The notes beneath the pieces were generated by a model, which was given only the letters and a program-made list of their open reading frames with translations, was not told where the DNA came from and searched no databases. The position numbers and the translations under genes are program-made. Below are positions 29,342 to 39,226 of a stretch of DNA of 64,000 nucleotides, one piece after another. The stretch is taken from the NCBI RefSeq assembly GCF_900460535.1, contig NZ_UHIL01000001.1, forward strand, positions 3,100,001-3,164,000, in the 5' to 3' direction. This DNA comes from Vibrio parahaemolyticus (lineage in GTDB: Bacteria > Pseudomonadota > Gammaproteobacteria > Enterobacterales > Vibrionaceae). Every line of letters begins with the position of its first letter. Within the stretch, counting starts at the first letter, position 1.

Positions 29342-31168
29342 ATGCCTGACAAATTTAATATGCAATCTCCCCCGTTCGATCGTCTGACCGATGCTCAGCA
29401 AACTCGGCTGCGCTCGTCCTTAGATGTGGCGTACTATCGAACTCGAGATGTCATTTTATCTAGCGGGCAGACCAACCCTCACTTGCACATATTGATCAAA
29501 GGCGCAGTCGAAGAACGTTCCAAAGACCAATCCGAAGTGTTCGCTCACTACGCCAATGACGACATGTTTGACGTGCGTTCACTGTTTGAAGAATGCGTTC
29601 GACATCAATACATCGCGCTGGAAGACACCCTTTCGTACTTGCTGCCAAAAGACGTTTTTCTCGAGCTTTATAACGAGAATGGCCAGTTCGCAGCTTACTT
29701 CGACAACAACTTATCCAAACGACAAGAACTCATCGAAGCCGCGCAGCAACAGCAAAACTTGGCCGAATTCATTCTGACCAAAGTCGATAACAGCATTTAT
29801 CATCCGCCGATGATCCTCGCGCCAGAAACGCCAATCAACGAGGTAACTCGAACTCTAAAAGATAACGGCATCGATGCTGCATTGGTTCAGCTCCACGACG
29901 ATGACCCGCGATTGGAAAAATGGCCGTCAGCTCACCCGTACGCCATCGTGACTCGTACCAACATGCTGCACTCGGTTATGTTGGATAATTGCGCCGTGGA
30001 CACACCTGTAGGTGAGATCGCAACTTTCCCTGTCTACCATGTTGATGACGGGGATTTTCTGTTTAACGCCATGATCACCATGACACGTAATCGCATGAAA
30101 CGTTTGATGGTCTGCGAAGGCAATCGCGCGGTGGGCATGCTCGACATGACACAGATTCTGAGCGCGTTTTCGACGCACTCCCATGTGTTAACACTCAGCA
30201 TTGCACGAGCAAGCAGCGTAGAAGAACTGGCGTTAGCCTCAAATCGTCAACGTCAACTGGTAGAGAGCTTGCTGAGAAACGGCATCCGCACTCGCTTCAT
30301 CATGGAACTCATCTCTGCGGTAAACGAACAAATTATCGAAAAAGCCTTTGAACTGGTGGTGCCACCCGCTTTGCACGACCACTGTTGTTTGATCGTGCTG
30401 GGCTCAGAAGGGCGTGGCGAGCAAATTCTTAAGACCGACCAAGACAACGCGCTCATTATTGAAGACGGGCTAGAATGGCCGCATTGCGAACAAGTGATGC
30501 AATCATTCACCCACACTCTGCAGCAACTTGGTTACCCACTCTGCCCCGGAAAAGTGATGGTCAACAACCCGAAATGGGTCAAAACACAGCAAGAGTGGAT
30601 CCACACCTTAGATCATTGGATTGCGAAGGCGGAGCCTGAACCAATCATGGACTTGGCGATTTTCAGTGACGCACATGCAGTAGCAGGAAATCGAGAGCTT
30701 CTCATCCCAATAGCAAACCATCTCAGAGACAGCATGAAAGATCGCATGCTGGTTTTGTCGGATTTCACGCGCCCTGCTTTGCAATTTTCTGTGCCCCTTA
30801 CTCTGTTTGGCAACGTAAAAAGTGCCAAGGATGGCTTGGATATCAAACGTGGTGGCATCTTCCCTATCGTGCATGGTATTCGCACCTTGTCGTTGGAATA
30901 TGCGATTGAAGAAAAAAACACCTTTGAACGCATCGAAGCACTAAGAAAAAAACGCATCTTAGAACCTGAGACCGCAGACAACTTAAACGAAGCGTTGAAG
31001 CTGTTCTTTAAGATTCGCCTTCATCAGCAATTGAGTAAACAAGAAACACTTAACAACATTGATATCAAACAGTTAGACCGAACCGAGCGTGACTTGCTGC
31101 GTCATAGCTTGCATGTGGTGAAGAAGTTTAAGCAGTTCTTGGGCTTCCACTATCAAATCCGCGATTAA
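29342..31168 (+). CDS. cNMP-like / CBS / DUF294 putative nucleotidyltransferase
   Basis: A 608-residue cytoplasmic protein. It has an N-terminal cyclic-nucleotide-binding-like domain (about 20-120), paired CBS domains (about 150-270), and a DUF294 nucleotidyltransferase-like domain with GSEGRGEQILKTDQD at 354-368 (metal Asp366 and Asp368, as in GlnD). A helical C-terminal DUF294_C domain ends LHVVKKFKQFLGFHY. Such proteins are predicted signal-transduction enzymes; the reaction is unproven. ATG 29342 is preferred to an upstream GTG at 29315. The exonuclease gene follows after 32 bp, likely in one operon. Family members commonly sit beside acs and actP. Confidence 0.88.
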   Translation: MPDKFNMQSPPFDRLTDAQQTRLRSSLDVAYYRTRDVILSSGQTNPHLHILIKGAVEERSKDQSEVFAHYANDDMFDVRSLFEECVRHQYIALEDTLSYLLPKDVFLELYNENGQFAAYFDNNLSKRQELIEAAQQQQNLAEFILTKVDNSIYHPPMILAPETPINEVTRTLKDNGIDAALVQLHDDDPRLEKWPSAHPYAIVTRTNMLHSVMLDNCAVDTPVGEIATFPVYHVDDGDFLFNAMITMTRNRMKRLMVCEGNRAVGMLDMTQILSAFSTHSHVLTLSIARASSVEELALASNRQRQLVESLLRNGIRTRFIMELISAVNEQIIEKAFELVVPPALHDHCCLIVLGSEGRGEQILKTDQDNALIIEDGLEWPHCEQVMQSFTHTLQQLGYPLCPGKVMVNNPKWVKTQQEWIHTLDHWIAKAEPEPIMDLAIFSDAHAVAGNRELLIPIANHLRDSMKDRMLVLSDFTRPALQFSVPLTLFGNVKSAKDGLDIKRGGIFPIVHGIRTLSLEYAIEEKNTFERIEALRKKRILEPETADNLNEALKLFFKIRLHQQLSKQETLNNIDIKQLDRTERDLLRHSLHVVKKFKQFLGFHYQIRD

Positions 31169-31200
31169 GCGCTTACACAAGTCAAAATGAGGCGTAGAGG

Positions 31201-31830
31201 ATGAACTGGTTACAACGCAAATATTGGCATTACAAACTGAAAGGCTCGCCTTATCAGTCGCTGTTTTGTGCGCCACACAAAACCGAGTTTGTGTCTCTAG
31301 ATTGTGAGACCACCAGCCTTGATCCGAACCGTGCTGAGTTGGTAACCATCGCGGCAACCAAAATCATCGACAACCGCATCCTTACCAGTCAGCCTTTTGA
31401 GGTACGCCTACGTGCGCCCCAATCGTTAGATTCTAGGTCAGTGAAGATTCATAAAATTCGCCATCAAGATCTGGCTGATGGTATCAGCGAAAAAGAAGCG
31501 TTGCTGAAACTGCTCGCGTTCATCGGCAACCGTCCTTTAGTCGGATATCACATTCGCTATGACAAAAAAATTCTCGACCTTGCCTGCCAAAGGCAACTCG
31601 GCTTCCCACTGCCAAACCCATTGATTGAAGTCAGCCAGATTTATCACGACAAATTAGAACGGCATTTACCCAATGCCTACTTCGACTTAAGTCTGGATGC
31701 GATTTGCAAGCACCTGGAACTGCCCATTCAAGATAAACACGACGCACTGCAAGATGCGATTTCTGCCGCCTTGGTTTTTGTGCGCCTCACCAAGGGCGAT
31801 CTGCCAAATCTCACCGCGCCATACACATAA
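31201..31830 (+). CDS. DEDDh 3'-5' exonuclease (DnaQ-epsilon-like)
   Basis: A 209-residue exonuclease-fold protein with the full catalytic set: D34 and E36 in SLDCETTSLD, D121 in GYHIRYDKKIL, and H180/D185 in DKHDALQDA. The HxAxxD spacing makes it the DEDDh class of DNA polymerase III epsilon-like nucleases. It is not the replicative epsilon (no polymerase-binding tail). The partner gene upstream encodes a CBS/DUF294 protein, a pairing often seen in gamma-proteobacteria. Its cellular substrate is unknown. Confidence 0.88.
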   Translation: MNWLQRKYWHYKLKGSPYQSLFCAPHKTEFVSLDCETTSLDPNRAELVTIAATKIIDNRILTSQPFEVRLRAPQSLDSRSVKIHKIRHQDLADGISEKEALLKLLAFIGNRPLVGYHIRYDKKILDLACQRQLGFPLPNPLIEVSQIYHDKLERHLPNAYFDLSLDAICKHLELPIQDKHDALQDAISAALVFVRLTKGDLPNLTAPYT

Positions 31831-32067
31831 ATCCTGTTGACCTAGCTCCCATAATTACTTTTATTTCAAGCATTTTCCGGCACACCCCTCTGTCTCATCC
31901 TAAAGTCTAATTGTGGAAATACGCGCTGTGACTGACAGTTATAGGCACAACGTCGTTCTAGGACGACTGAGTATTTAAGAACCAAAAGACAGCCCTACAA
32001 AAATACATATTCAGAATCTTAAGTAGATTGGTGTAAGGCCGAGAATTAAGGCACAAGGAGAGAAGCC

Positions 32068-34020
32068 ATGAGCGAAGCCCACGTTTATCCGGTAAAAGAA
32101 AATATTAAAACTCATACACACGCGGATAATGATACCTACCTAGCCATGTATCAGCAGTCGGTCACCGATCCAGAGGGCTTCTGGAACGAGCACGGCAAAA
32201 TCGTTGATTGGATCAAACCTTTCACCAAAGTAAAAAACACCTCATTCGACACCGGCCACGTAGACATTCGCTGGTTTGAAGATGGCACACTGAACGTATC
32301 TGCAAACTGTATCGACCGTCATCTCGCAGAACACGGCGACGACGTAGCGATCATCTGGGAAGGCGATGATCCAGCAGACGACAAAACGCTGACTTTCAAC
32401 GAACTGCACAAAGAAGTGTGCAAGTTCTCTAACGCATTAAAAGACCAAGGCGTGCGCAAAGGCGACGTGGTGTGTTTATACATGCCAATGGTGCCAGAAG
32501 CAGCTATCGCTATGCTGGCGTGTACACGCATCGGCGCGGTGCATACCGTGGTATTTGGTGGTTTCTCACCAGAAGCACTGTCTGGTCGTATCATCGACTC
32601 TGACGCGAAAGTTGTGATCACTGCGGACGAAGGTGTGCGCGGTGGACGTGCCGTTCCGCTGAAAAAGAACGTGGACGAAGCACTCACTAATCCAGAAGTA
32701 AAAACCATCAGCAAGGTTGTGGTACTAAAACGCACAGGCGGCAATGTAGATTGGCATGAGCATCGTGACGTTTGGTGGCACGAAGCAACCGCAAAAGTAT
32801 CTGATGTTTGTCCACCAGAAGAGATGAAAGCCGAAGACCCACTGTTCATCCTTTACACATCTGGCTCGACAGGCAAACCAAAAGGCGTACTTCACACCAC
32901 AGGTGGCTACCTTGTTTATGCGGCCATGACGTTTAAATACGTCTTCGATTACCAACCAGGTGAAACCTTCTGGTGTACCGCAGACGTAGGCTGGATTACT
33001 GGCCACACGTACCTTATCTACGGACCACTTGCGAACGGCGCGAAAACAATCCTGTTCGAAGGTGTACCAAACTACCCGAACACAAGCCGTATGAGCGAAG
33101 TGGTCGATAAGCATCAAGTGAACATTCTGTACACCGCACCAACGGCTATTCGTGCGCTGATGGCAAAAGGCAACGAAGCGGTTGCTGGCACGTCTCGCTC
33201 AAGCCTTCGCATCATGGGCTCAGTGGGCGAACCAATCAACCCAGAGGCATGGGAGTGGTACTACAAAACGATCGGTAACGAAAATTCACCTATCGTCGAC
33301 ACTTGGTGGCAAACGGAAACCGGCGGCATCTTGATCGCTCCACTTCCGGGCGCGACAGATCTCAAACCAGGTTCAGCAACTCGCCCATTCTTCGGCGTAC
33401 AACCTGCGCTGGTTGATAACATGGGTAATATCCTTGAAGACACCGTGGCTGAAGGTAACTTGGTAATTCTTGATTCTTGGCCAGGTCAAATGCGTACGGT
33501 TTACGGCGACCATGAACGTTTCGAACAAACCTACTTCTCAACCTTTAAAGGCATGTACTTCACCAGTGACGGTGCGCGTCGCGACGAAGACGGCTACTAC
33601 TGGATCACTGGCCGCGTCGATGACGTACTGAACGTGTCTGGACACCGTATGGGCACCGCTGAAATTGAATCTGCGCTAGTCGCGCATCATAAAATTGCCG
33701 AAGCCGCGATTGTTGGTATTCCACACGACATCAAAGGCCAAGCGATCTACGCCTACATCACGCTCAACGATGGCGAGTTCCCATCTGCAGAGCTGCACAA
33801 AGAAGTGAAAGATTGGGTGCGTAAAGAGATTGGTCCAATTGCAACGCCTGACGTACTGCACTGGACAGACTCTCTACCAAAGACTCGTTCAGGTAAGATC
33901 ATGCGTCGTATTCTGCGTAAGATTGCGACAGGTGATACAAGCAACCTAGGCGATACTTCAACGCTTGCAGATCCAAGTGTAGTAGACAAACTCATCGCCG
34001 AAAAAGCAGAACTGGTATAA
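32068..34020 (+). CDS. acs: Acetyl-CoA synthetase
   Basis: Activates acetate to acetyl-CoA through acetyl-AMP. The 650-residue chain matches the family length. It has the adenylation motif [13 protein letters not shown], the [11 protein letters not shown] region, DTWWQTETG, and the C-terminal [16 protein letters not shown], whose Lys is the site of regulatory acetylation in other Acs enzymes. The 237-bp upstream region is gene-free and should hold the CrbR-controlled promoter. AAGGAGA lies 9 nt before the ATG. Confidence 0.97.
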   Translation: MSEAHVYPVKENIKTHTHADNDTYLAMYQQSVTDPEGFWNEHGKIVDWIKPFTKVKNTSFDTGHVDIRWFEDGTLNVSANCIDRHLAEHGDDVAIIWEGDDPADDKTLTFNELHKEVCKFSNALKDQGVRKGDVVCLYMPMVPEAAIAMLACTRIGAVHTVVFGGFSPEALSGRIIDSDAKVVITADEGVRGGRAVPLKKNVDEALTNPEVKTISKVVVLKRTGGNVDWHEHRDVWWHEATAKVSDVCPPEEMKAEDPLFILYTSGSTGKPKGVLHTTGGYLVYAAMTFKYVFDYQPGETFWCTADVGWITGHTYLIYGPLANGAKTILFEGVPNYPNTSRMSEVVDKHQVNILYTAPTAIRALMAKGNEAVAGTSRSSLRIMGSVGEPINPEAWEWYYKTIGNENSPIVDTWWQTETGGILIAPLPGATDLKPGSATRPFFGVQPALVDNMGNILEDTVAEGNLVILDSWPGQMRTVYGDHERFEQTYFSTFKGMYFTSDGARRDEDGYYWITGRVDDVLNVSGHRMGTAEIESALVAHHKIAEAAIVGIPHDIKGQAIYAYITLNDGEFPSAELHKEVKDWVRKEIGPIATPDVLHWTDSLPKTRSGKIMRRILRKIATGDTSNLGDTSTLADPSVVDKLIAEKAELV

Positions 34021-34324
34021 GCTCGCCAGCCTGCTTTAAACAGTGAACGAAAACCGCCATCTTTGCATGGCGGTTTTTTGCTTTTGGGCGCAAATTAACC
34101 ACAACATAGATATGGTGATTATGTTGTTTTTGTTAACTTGGTTACAGAAACGAAGCGGGCAATTGGGAGATTAGACCAGTAAATTGCTGCTAATTGCTAT
34201 GAATTAGCTATAATCTTGGTCGATTTTTTAAAATTTGCTCGGTTTTAACAAAAAAATCGTGCTGAATTATCGTATATTTGGGAATATAAACGTTCCACTC
34301 ACGATAAGGGAAGATAGCAACATA
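34021..34324 (+). other. Non-coding stretch between acs and aroQ
   Basis: About 300 bp. The left part holds the acs terminator. The right part is very AT-rich and should carry the aroQ promoter and leader. An open frame entering aroQ from 34235 is not conserved. Confidence 0.5.
34051..34079 (+). terminator. Terminator after acs
   Basis: AAACCGCCAT (34051-34060) pairs with ATGGCGGTTT (34067-34076), followed by TTT. Confidence 0.92.
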
Positions 34325-34774
34325 ATGTCTGCAAAGTCACGGATTCTTGTTCTAAACGGACCAAATCTTAACCTATTAGGTCTGCGTGAACCGACACACT
34401 ATGGTAACAACACCCTAGCACAAATTGTGGACGCTTTGACTGAACAAGCGCACAACGCAGGGGTGGAACTGGAACACCTACAATCAAATCGTGAGTACGA
34501 ACTGATTGAAGCCATTCATGCCGCTTACGGCAAGATTGATTTCATCATCATCAATCCAGCTGCTTTCACTCACACCAGTGTAGCACTGCGAGATGCATTA
34601 CTTGGCGTGGCCATCCCATTTATCGAGGTGCACCTATCGAACGTGCATGCACGTGAGCCGTTTCGTCATCACTCTTACCTGTCTGATAAGGCAGAAGGCG
34701 TGATCTGCGGTTTAGGCGCACAAGGTTATGAATTCGCTCTGTCTGCCGCGATTAAAAAGCTACAGGCAAAGTAA
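34325..34774 (+). CDS. aroQ: Type II 3-dehydroquinate dehydratase
   Basis: Dehydrates 3-dehydroquinate to 3-dehydroshikimate in the shikimate pathway. The 149-residue product has the type II motifs [14 protein letters not shown] (with the catalytic Tyr in HYG), [30 protein letters not shown], and [17 protein letters not shown]. The ATG at 34325 starts [14 protein letters not shown], which aligns with the family; the longer frame is not conserved. The accBC genes follow, the common aroQ-accB-accC order. Confidence 0.95.
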   Translation: MSAKSRILVLNGPNLNLLGLREPTHYGNNTLAQIVDALTEQAHNAGVELEHLQSNREYELIEAIHAAYGKIDFIIINPAAFTHTSVALRDALLGVAIPFIEVHLSNVHAREPFRHHSYLSDKAEGVICGLGAQGYEFALSAAIKKLQAK

Positions 34775-34787
34775 CCCTAACACTCTG

Positions 34788-34809
34788 CAACCCCCACAGG
34801 GGTTGTCTT
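34788..34809 (+). terminator. Hairpin between aroQ and accB
   Basis: CAACCCC (34788-34794), CACA loop, GGGGTTG (34799-34805), then TCTTAAT. The weak U-run suggests a partial terminator or attenuator in the accB leader. Confidence 0.5.
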
Positions 34810-34836
34810 AATCACAAGATAAAAGAGAAAGAAAAG

Positions 34837-35295
34837 ATGGATATTCGTAAAATCAAGAAGCTAATCGAGTTAGTTGAAGAGTCTGGCATTGCTGAGCTAG
34901 AGATTTCTGAAGGTGAAGAGTCAGTACGCATCAGTCGTCACGGCACAGCAGCTCCAGCACCAGTTCACTACGCAGCAGCTCCAGTAGCAGCACCTGCGCC
35001 AGTAGCAGCACCTGTAGCAGACGCGCCAGCAGCTGAAGCTCCAGCAGCAGCGGTACCTGCAGGTCACCAAGTTCTTTCTCCAATGGTTGGTACTTTCTAC
35101 CGCTCTCCAAGTCCTGATGCGAAATCATTCGTAGAAGTTGGCCAAAAAGTTAACGCTGGCGACACGCTATGTATCGTTGAAGCAATGAAGATGATGAACC
35201 AAATCGAAGCGGACAAATCTGGCGTTGTTACTGCAATCCTAGTTGAAGACGGCCAACCAGTTGAATTCGACCAACCTCTAGTTGTAATCGAATAA
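34837..35295 (+). CDS. accB: Biotin carboxyl carrier protein of acetyl-CoA carboxylase
   Basis: Carries the biotin that shuttles CO2 from AccC to the carboxyltransferase in fatty-acid synthesis. The 152 residues comprise an N-terminal helix region ([20 protein letters not shown]), a long Ala/Pro linker (about 38-78), and a biotinyl domain with the canonical [12 protein letters not shown] (biotin on the Lys). It is 14 bp upstream of accC in the same operon. Confidence 0.97.
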   Translation: MDIRKIKKLIELVEESGIAELEISEGEESVRISRHGTAAPAPVHYAAAPVAAPAPVAAPVADAPAAEAPAAAVPAGHQVLSPMVGTFYRSPSPDAKSFVEVGQKVNAGDTLCIVEAMKMMNQIEADKSGVVTAILVEDGQPVEFDQPLVVIE

Positions 35296-35309
35296 GCGAG
35301 GCTTGCCTT

Positions 35310-36653
35310 ATGCTAGACAAAGTAGTCATCGCGAACCGAGGTGAAATTGCACTTCGTATTCTTCGCGCTTGTAAAGAATTAGGTATTAAGACCGTCGCGG
35401 TTCACTCAACAGCTGACCGCGATCTTAAGCACGTACTACTTGCAGATGAAACCGTGTGTATCGGCCCTGCTCGTGGTATCGACAGCTACCTAAACATCCC
35501 ACGCATCATTTCTGCAGCAGAAGTAACTGGCGCGGTAGCTATCCACCCAGGTTACGGCTTCTTGTCAGAAAACGCTGACTTCGCAGAGCAAGTTGAGCGC
35601 AGTGGTTTCATCTTCGTTGGTCCAAAAGCGGACACTATCCGCATGATGGGCGACAAAGTATCAGCGATCAACGCAATGAAAAAAGCGGGCGTTCCATGTG
35701 TACCTGGCTCAGACGGTCCACTAGATAACGACGAAGACAAGAACAAAGCTCACGCTAAGCGTATCGGCTACCCTGTTATCATCAAAGCGTCAGGCGGCGG
35801 CGGCGGTCGTGGTATGCGTGTTGTACGTTCTGAAAAAGAACTAGTACAAGCTATTGCTATGACACGTGCAGAAGCGAAAGCAGCGTTCAACAACGACATG
35901 GTTTACATGGAGAAATTCCTGGAAAACCCTCGTCACATTGAAGTTCAGGTTATTGCTGACGGCCAAGGCGGCGCAATCCACCTAGGTGAACGTGACTGTT
36001 CAATGCAGCGTCGTCACCAGAAAGTTGTGGAAGAAGCTCCAGCACCAGGTATCACTGAAGAAATGCGTAAGTACATCGGTGAGCGTTGTACTCGTGCATG
36101 TATCGAAATCGGTTACCGCGGCGCAGGTACGTTCGAATTCCTATACGAAAACGGTGAGTTCTACTTCATCGAAATGAACACTCGTATTCAGGTAGAGCAC
36201 CCAGTAACAGAAATGGTTACCGGTATCGACCTAATCAAAGAGCAGCTACGTGTTGCAGCTGGCCAGCCTCTGTCATTCACTCAAGATGACATCAAGATCC
36301 GCGGCCATGCGATTGAGTGTCGTATCAATGCAGAAGACCCTGAGCGCTTCCTACCGTCTCCAGGTAAGATTCAACGCTTCCACGCGCCAGGCGGCATGGG
36401 TGTTCGTTGGGAATCGCACATCTACTCTGGTTACACAGTACCACCTCACTACGACTCAATGATCGGCAAACTGATCACTTACGGTGAAAACCGTGACGTA
36501 GCGATTGCACGTATGAAAAATGCACTGGGTGAGATGATCATCGAAGGCATTAAAACTAACGTGCCACTGCAAGTGTCAATCATGAATGATGAAAACTTCC
36601 AACACGGCGGTGCGAACATTCACTACCTAGAGAAGAAACTAGGCCTACAATAA
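35310..36653 (+). CDS. accC: Biotin carboxylase of acetyl-CoA carboxylase
   Basis: ATP-dependent carboxylation of AccB-bound biotin. The 447-residue ATP-grasp enzyme shows [33 protein letters not shown], the glycine loop [13 protein letters not shown], the [12 protein letters not shown] loop and the [14 protein letters not shown] active site. It is co-transcribed with accB, and a terminator follows. Confidence 0.98.
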   Translation: MLDKVVIANRGEIALRILRACKELGIKTVAVHSTADRDLKHVLLADETVCIGPARGIDSYLNIPRIISAAEVTGAVAIHPGYGFLSENADFAEQVERSGFIFVGPKADTIRMMGDKVSAINAMKKAGVPCVPGSDGPLDNDEDKNKAHAKRIGYPVIIKASGGGGGRGMRVVRSEKELVQAIAMTRAEAKAAFNNDMVYMEKFLENPRHIEVQVIADGQGGAIHLGERDCSMQRRHQKVVEEAPAPGITEEMRKYIGERCTRACIEIGYRGAGTFEFLYENGEFYFIEMNTRIQVEHPVTEMVTGIDLIKEQLRVAAGQPLSFTQDDIKIRGHAIECRINAEDPERFLPSPGKIQRFHAPGGMGVRWESHIYSGYTVPPHYDSMIGKLITYGENRDVAIARMKNALGEMIIEGIKTNVPLQVSIMNDENFQHGGANIHYLEKKLGLQ

Positions 36654-36674
36654 GCCTCAGCGAACCTCTAAATA

Positions 36675-36701
36675 AATGCCCACATCTGTGGGCATTTTTG
36701 T
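36675..36701 (+). terminator. Terminator after accC
   Basis: AATGCCCACA (36675-36684) pairs with TGTGGGCATT (36687-36696), then a T-run. Confidence 0.88.
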
Positions 36702-36729
36702 TTTGTATAAAGTCTATACTCAAACAAAT

Positions 36730-36753
36730 CGCAGAGTTCTGGTAAACTCTGCG
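36730..36753. repeat. 9-bp inverted repeat upstream of prmA
   Basis: CGCAGAGTT (36730-36738) and AACTCTGCG (36745-36753) form a perfect dyad with a 6-bp centre, 30 bp before prmA. There is no U-run, so it is a possible operator or 5'-UTR hairpin. Confidence 0.55.
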
Positions 36754-36783
36754 CCACTTCATTCACTTTAAGAGCAAAAACAA

Positions 36784-37671
36784 ATGCCTTGGATTCAAAT
36801 CAAACTCAACGCGACCAATGAAAACGCCGAGCAAATCGGCGATATGCTAATGGAAGAGACTGGTGCGCTGTCTGTAACTTTCTTAGACGCGCAGGATACA
36901 CCTGTATTCGAACCTCTACCTGGCGAGACTCGCTTATGGGGCGATACTGACATTCTGGCACTGTACGATGCAGAAGCCGATACCAACTTCATCATCGACC
37001 AAATCAAAGCAAGCAATATGCTAGCAGAAAATTTTGCTTACAAAGTTGAACAGCTTGAAGACAAAGACTGGGAACGCGAGTGGATGGAAAACTTCCACCC
37101 AATGAAATTTGGTGAGCGCCTATGGATTTGCCCAAGCTGGCGTGAAGTGCCAGAACCAGACGCTGTCAACGTAATGCTGGATCCAGGTCTTGCATTCGGT
37201 ACTGGTACTCACCCAACAACCGCACTTTGTCTTGAGTGGCTAGAAAGCATGGACTTAAGCGGTAAAACCGTTATCGACTTCGGCTGTGGCTCAGGCATTC
37301 TTGCGATCGCAGCGATCAAACTGGGTGCAGAAAAAGTTATCGGGATCGACATTGATCCTCAAGCGCTACTTGCATCAAAAGACAACGCAGAGCGTAACGG
37401 CGTTGCCGACAAACTAGAAGTATTCCTTCCTCAAAACCAACCAGAAGGTCTGATTGCTGACGTGGTTGTTGCTAACATTCTTGCTGGCCCACTACGTGAA
37501 CTTGCACCAATCATTAAAGGCCTAGTTAAGCCAAATGGCGCCCTAGCAATGTCTGGTGTTTTGGACACGCAAGCGGAAGATGTTGCAAGCTATTACCGTG
37601 ATGAGCTTCACATTGACCCTATCGTTGAGCAAAGCGAATGGTGTCGCATCTCTGGTCGTAAGCAAGGCTAG
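36784..37671 (+). CDS. prmA: Ribosomal protein L11 methyltransferase
   Basis: Trimethylates ribosomal protein L11 at several positions with SAM. The 295-residue product has the N-terminal L11-binding domain (about 1-55), the [15 protein letters not shown] motif, the SAM loop [15 protein letters not shown] and the catalytic [11 protein letters not shown]. It is followed by dusB-fis on the same strand, an order shared with E. coli, but those have their own promoter. Confidence 0.97.
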   Translation: MPWIQIKLNATNENAEQIGDMLMEETGALSVTFLDAQDTPVFEPLPGETRLWGDTDILALYDAEADTNFIIDQIKASNMLAENFAYKVEQLEDKDWEREWMENFHPMKFGERLWICPSWREVPEPDAVNVMLDPGLAFGTGTHPTTALCLEWLESMDLSGKTVIDFGCGSGILAIAAIKLGAEKVIGIDIDPQALLASKDNAERNGVADKLEVFLPQNQPEGLIADVVVANILAGPLRELAPIIKGLVKPNGALAMSGVLDTQAEDVASYYRDELHIDPIVEQSEWCRISGRKQG

Positions 37672-37746
37672 ACAAGGTTTTCAGGGCTAATTGTTTGAAA
37701 TTCATACAATTTACAAAAACAATTTGTAAATGCTCAAATATTAGTC

Positions 37747-37783
37747 TTTTCACGCAGTGAAAAAATGCGTAAAATGCGCGCCC
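37747..37783 (+). promoter_or_regulatory. rRNA-like promoter of the dusB-fis operon
   Basis: TTTTCA (-35, 37747-37752), a 17-bp spacer, TAAAAT (-10, 37770-37775), then the GC-rich discriminator GCGCGCCC (37776-37783). This is the signature of stringently controlled, growth-rate-dependent promoters such as E. coli fis P. It lies inside the open frame that extends upstream of dusB, which rules out an ATG start at 37757. Confidence 0.75.
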
Positions 37784-37810
37784 TTGCTGGCACAGAACTG
37801 TGATGACGTT

Positions 37811-38779
37811 TTGAAAATCGGAAACTACCAACTTAAGAACAATCTAATCGTAGCCCCTATGGCTGGTGTAACGGATAGACCGTTCCGCGAGTTGTGTCTT
37901 CGTTATGGTGCGGGAATGGCCGTCAGTGAAATGATGTCTGCCAACCCAAAACTATGGAAAACGTCGAAGTCGAAACAGCGCATGGTACATGAAGGCGAAT
38001 CGGGCATTCGCTCTGTACAAATTGCCGGTTCCGATCCACAGCTTATGGCAGATGCAGCTCAATTCAGTGTTGAAAACGGTGCGCAAATCATCGACATCAA
38101 CATGGGCTGCCCGGCAAAAAAAGTGAATAAGAAGCTGGCGGGCTCTGCACTGCTTCAATACCCAACCATTATCGAAGAGATTTTGAAAGCGGTAGTGAAT
38201 GCGGTAGACGTTCCTGTAACGTTAAAGACCCGAACAGGCTGGGATACAGACAACAAAAACTGTGTCCAAATCGCTAAATTAGCCGAAGACTGCGGCATAC
38301 AAGCTCTTTCCCTGCATGGCAGAACAAAAGCGTGTATGTACAAAGGTGAGGCCGAATACGACAGCATTAAAGCGGTAAAAAAGGCGATTTCAATTCCGGT
38401 TATCGCGAACGGTGATATCGATAGCCCGGAGAAAGCCAAATTTGTACTGGAGTACACCGGTGCGGACGCTTTAATGATTGGACGCCCTGCCCAGGGTCGT
38501 CCTTGGATTTTCCAGGAAATCCATCACTATTTGGAAAACGGCACCACAATGGAGGAGCTTCCCACTCAGGAAGTGAAAGCCATTATGCTTGGTCATGTGA
38601 ATGCTCTTCATGAATTTTATGGTGAGTATTTAGGTCCACGTATCGCGCGTAAGCACGTAGGTTGGTATCTGAAAGAACATGAACAAGCGAGTGAGTTTCG
38701 CCGTACCTTCAACGCTATCGACGCAGCTCCGCTGCAAATTGAAGCGCTAGAAGGTTATTTTGATAACGTTGCATCATAA
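37811..38779 (+). CDS. dusB: tRNA-dihydrouridine synthase DusB
   Basis: Flavoenzyme that reduces uridine to dihydrouridine in the tRNA D-loop. The chain of about 322 residues has an FMN-binding TIM barrel with [35 protein letters not shown] (active-site Cys), KTRTGW and [15 protein letters not shown]. The TTG at 37811 (reading [12 protein letters not shown]) aligns with E. coli DusB. The upstream ATG at 37757 would place the start upstream of the -10 box of the operon's promoter. First gene of the dusB-fis operon. Confidence 0.93.
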   Translation: MKIGNYQLKNNLIVAPMAGVTDRPFRELCLRYGAGMAVSEMMSANPKLWKTSKSKQRMVHEGESGIRSVQIAGSDPQLMADAAQFSVENGAQIIDINMGCPAKKVNKKLAGSALLQYPTIIEEILKAVVNAVDVPVTLKTRTGWDTDNKNCVQIAKLAEDCGIQALSLHGRTKACMYKGEAEYDSIKAVKKAISIPVIANGDIDSPEKAKFVLEYTGADALMIGRPAQGRPWIFQEIHHYLENGTTMEELPTQEVKAIMLGHVNALHEFYGEYLGPRIARKHVGWYLKEHEQASEFRRTFNAIDAAPLQIEALEGYFDNVAS

Positions 38780-38802
38780 TTAAGAGAAGAGCTAGACCGA
38801 AT

Positions 38803-39099
38803 ATGTTCGAACAAAATCTGACTTCAGAAGCATTAACAGTAACTACAGTAACGTCACAAGACCAGATTACTCAAAAGCCTTTACGTGACTCTGTTAAAGC
38901 GTCTCTTAAAAACTACCTTGCTCAACTAAATGGCCAGGAAGTAACAGAACTATACGAATTAGTTCTAGCTGAAGTTGAACAGCCACTATTAGATACTATC
39001 ATGCAGTACACTCGCGGTAACCAAACTCGCGCAGCAACTATGATGGGTATCAACCGCGGTACTCTTCGCAAGAAACTTAAGAAATACGGCATGAACTAA
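38803..39099 (+). CDS. fis: Nucleoid protein Fis
   Basis: DNA-bending dimer that activates rRNA promoters and shapes the nucleoid in fast growth. The 98-residue chain has the N-terminal beta-hairpin region ([17 protein letters not shown]) and a C-terminal helix-turn-helix ([25 protein letters not shown]) nearly identical to E. coli Fis. It starts 23 bp after dusB, and a terminator follows. Fis sites are likely in the UP region of the rrn operon in this window. Confidence 0.98.
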   Translation: MFEQNLTSEALTVTTVTSQDQITQKPLRDSVKASLKNYLAQLNGQEVTELYELVLAEVEQPLLDTIMQYTRGNQTRAATMMGINRGTLRKKLKKYGMN

Positions 39100-39125
39100 G
39101 ACCGGATTTCAAAAGTATTTGGAAC

Positions 39126-39154
39126 AAGCCGTTACCTTTGGGTAGCGGCTTTTC
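39126..39154 (+). terminator. Terminator after fis
   Basis: AAGCCGTTACC and GGTAGCGGCTT form a stem with one G-U pair around TTTG, followed by TTTCTTT. Confidence 0.8.
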
Positions 39155-39226
39155 TTTATCTACTGATCTAAAAATATTAGCGAAGAAACACGCGTGACAC
39201 TTTCGCATCACGCGATTCACACTCTT

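Noticed and set aside
37757..37810. Longer dusB start at ATG 37757
   Set aside because: The ATG is upstream of the -10 box of the dusB-fis promoter, and the extension has no homology.
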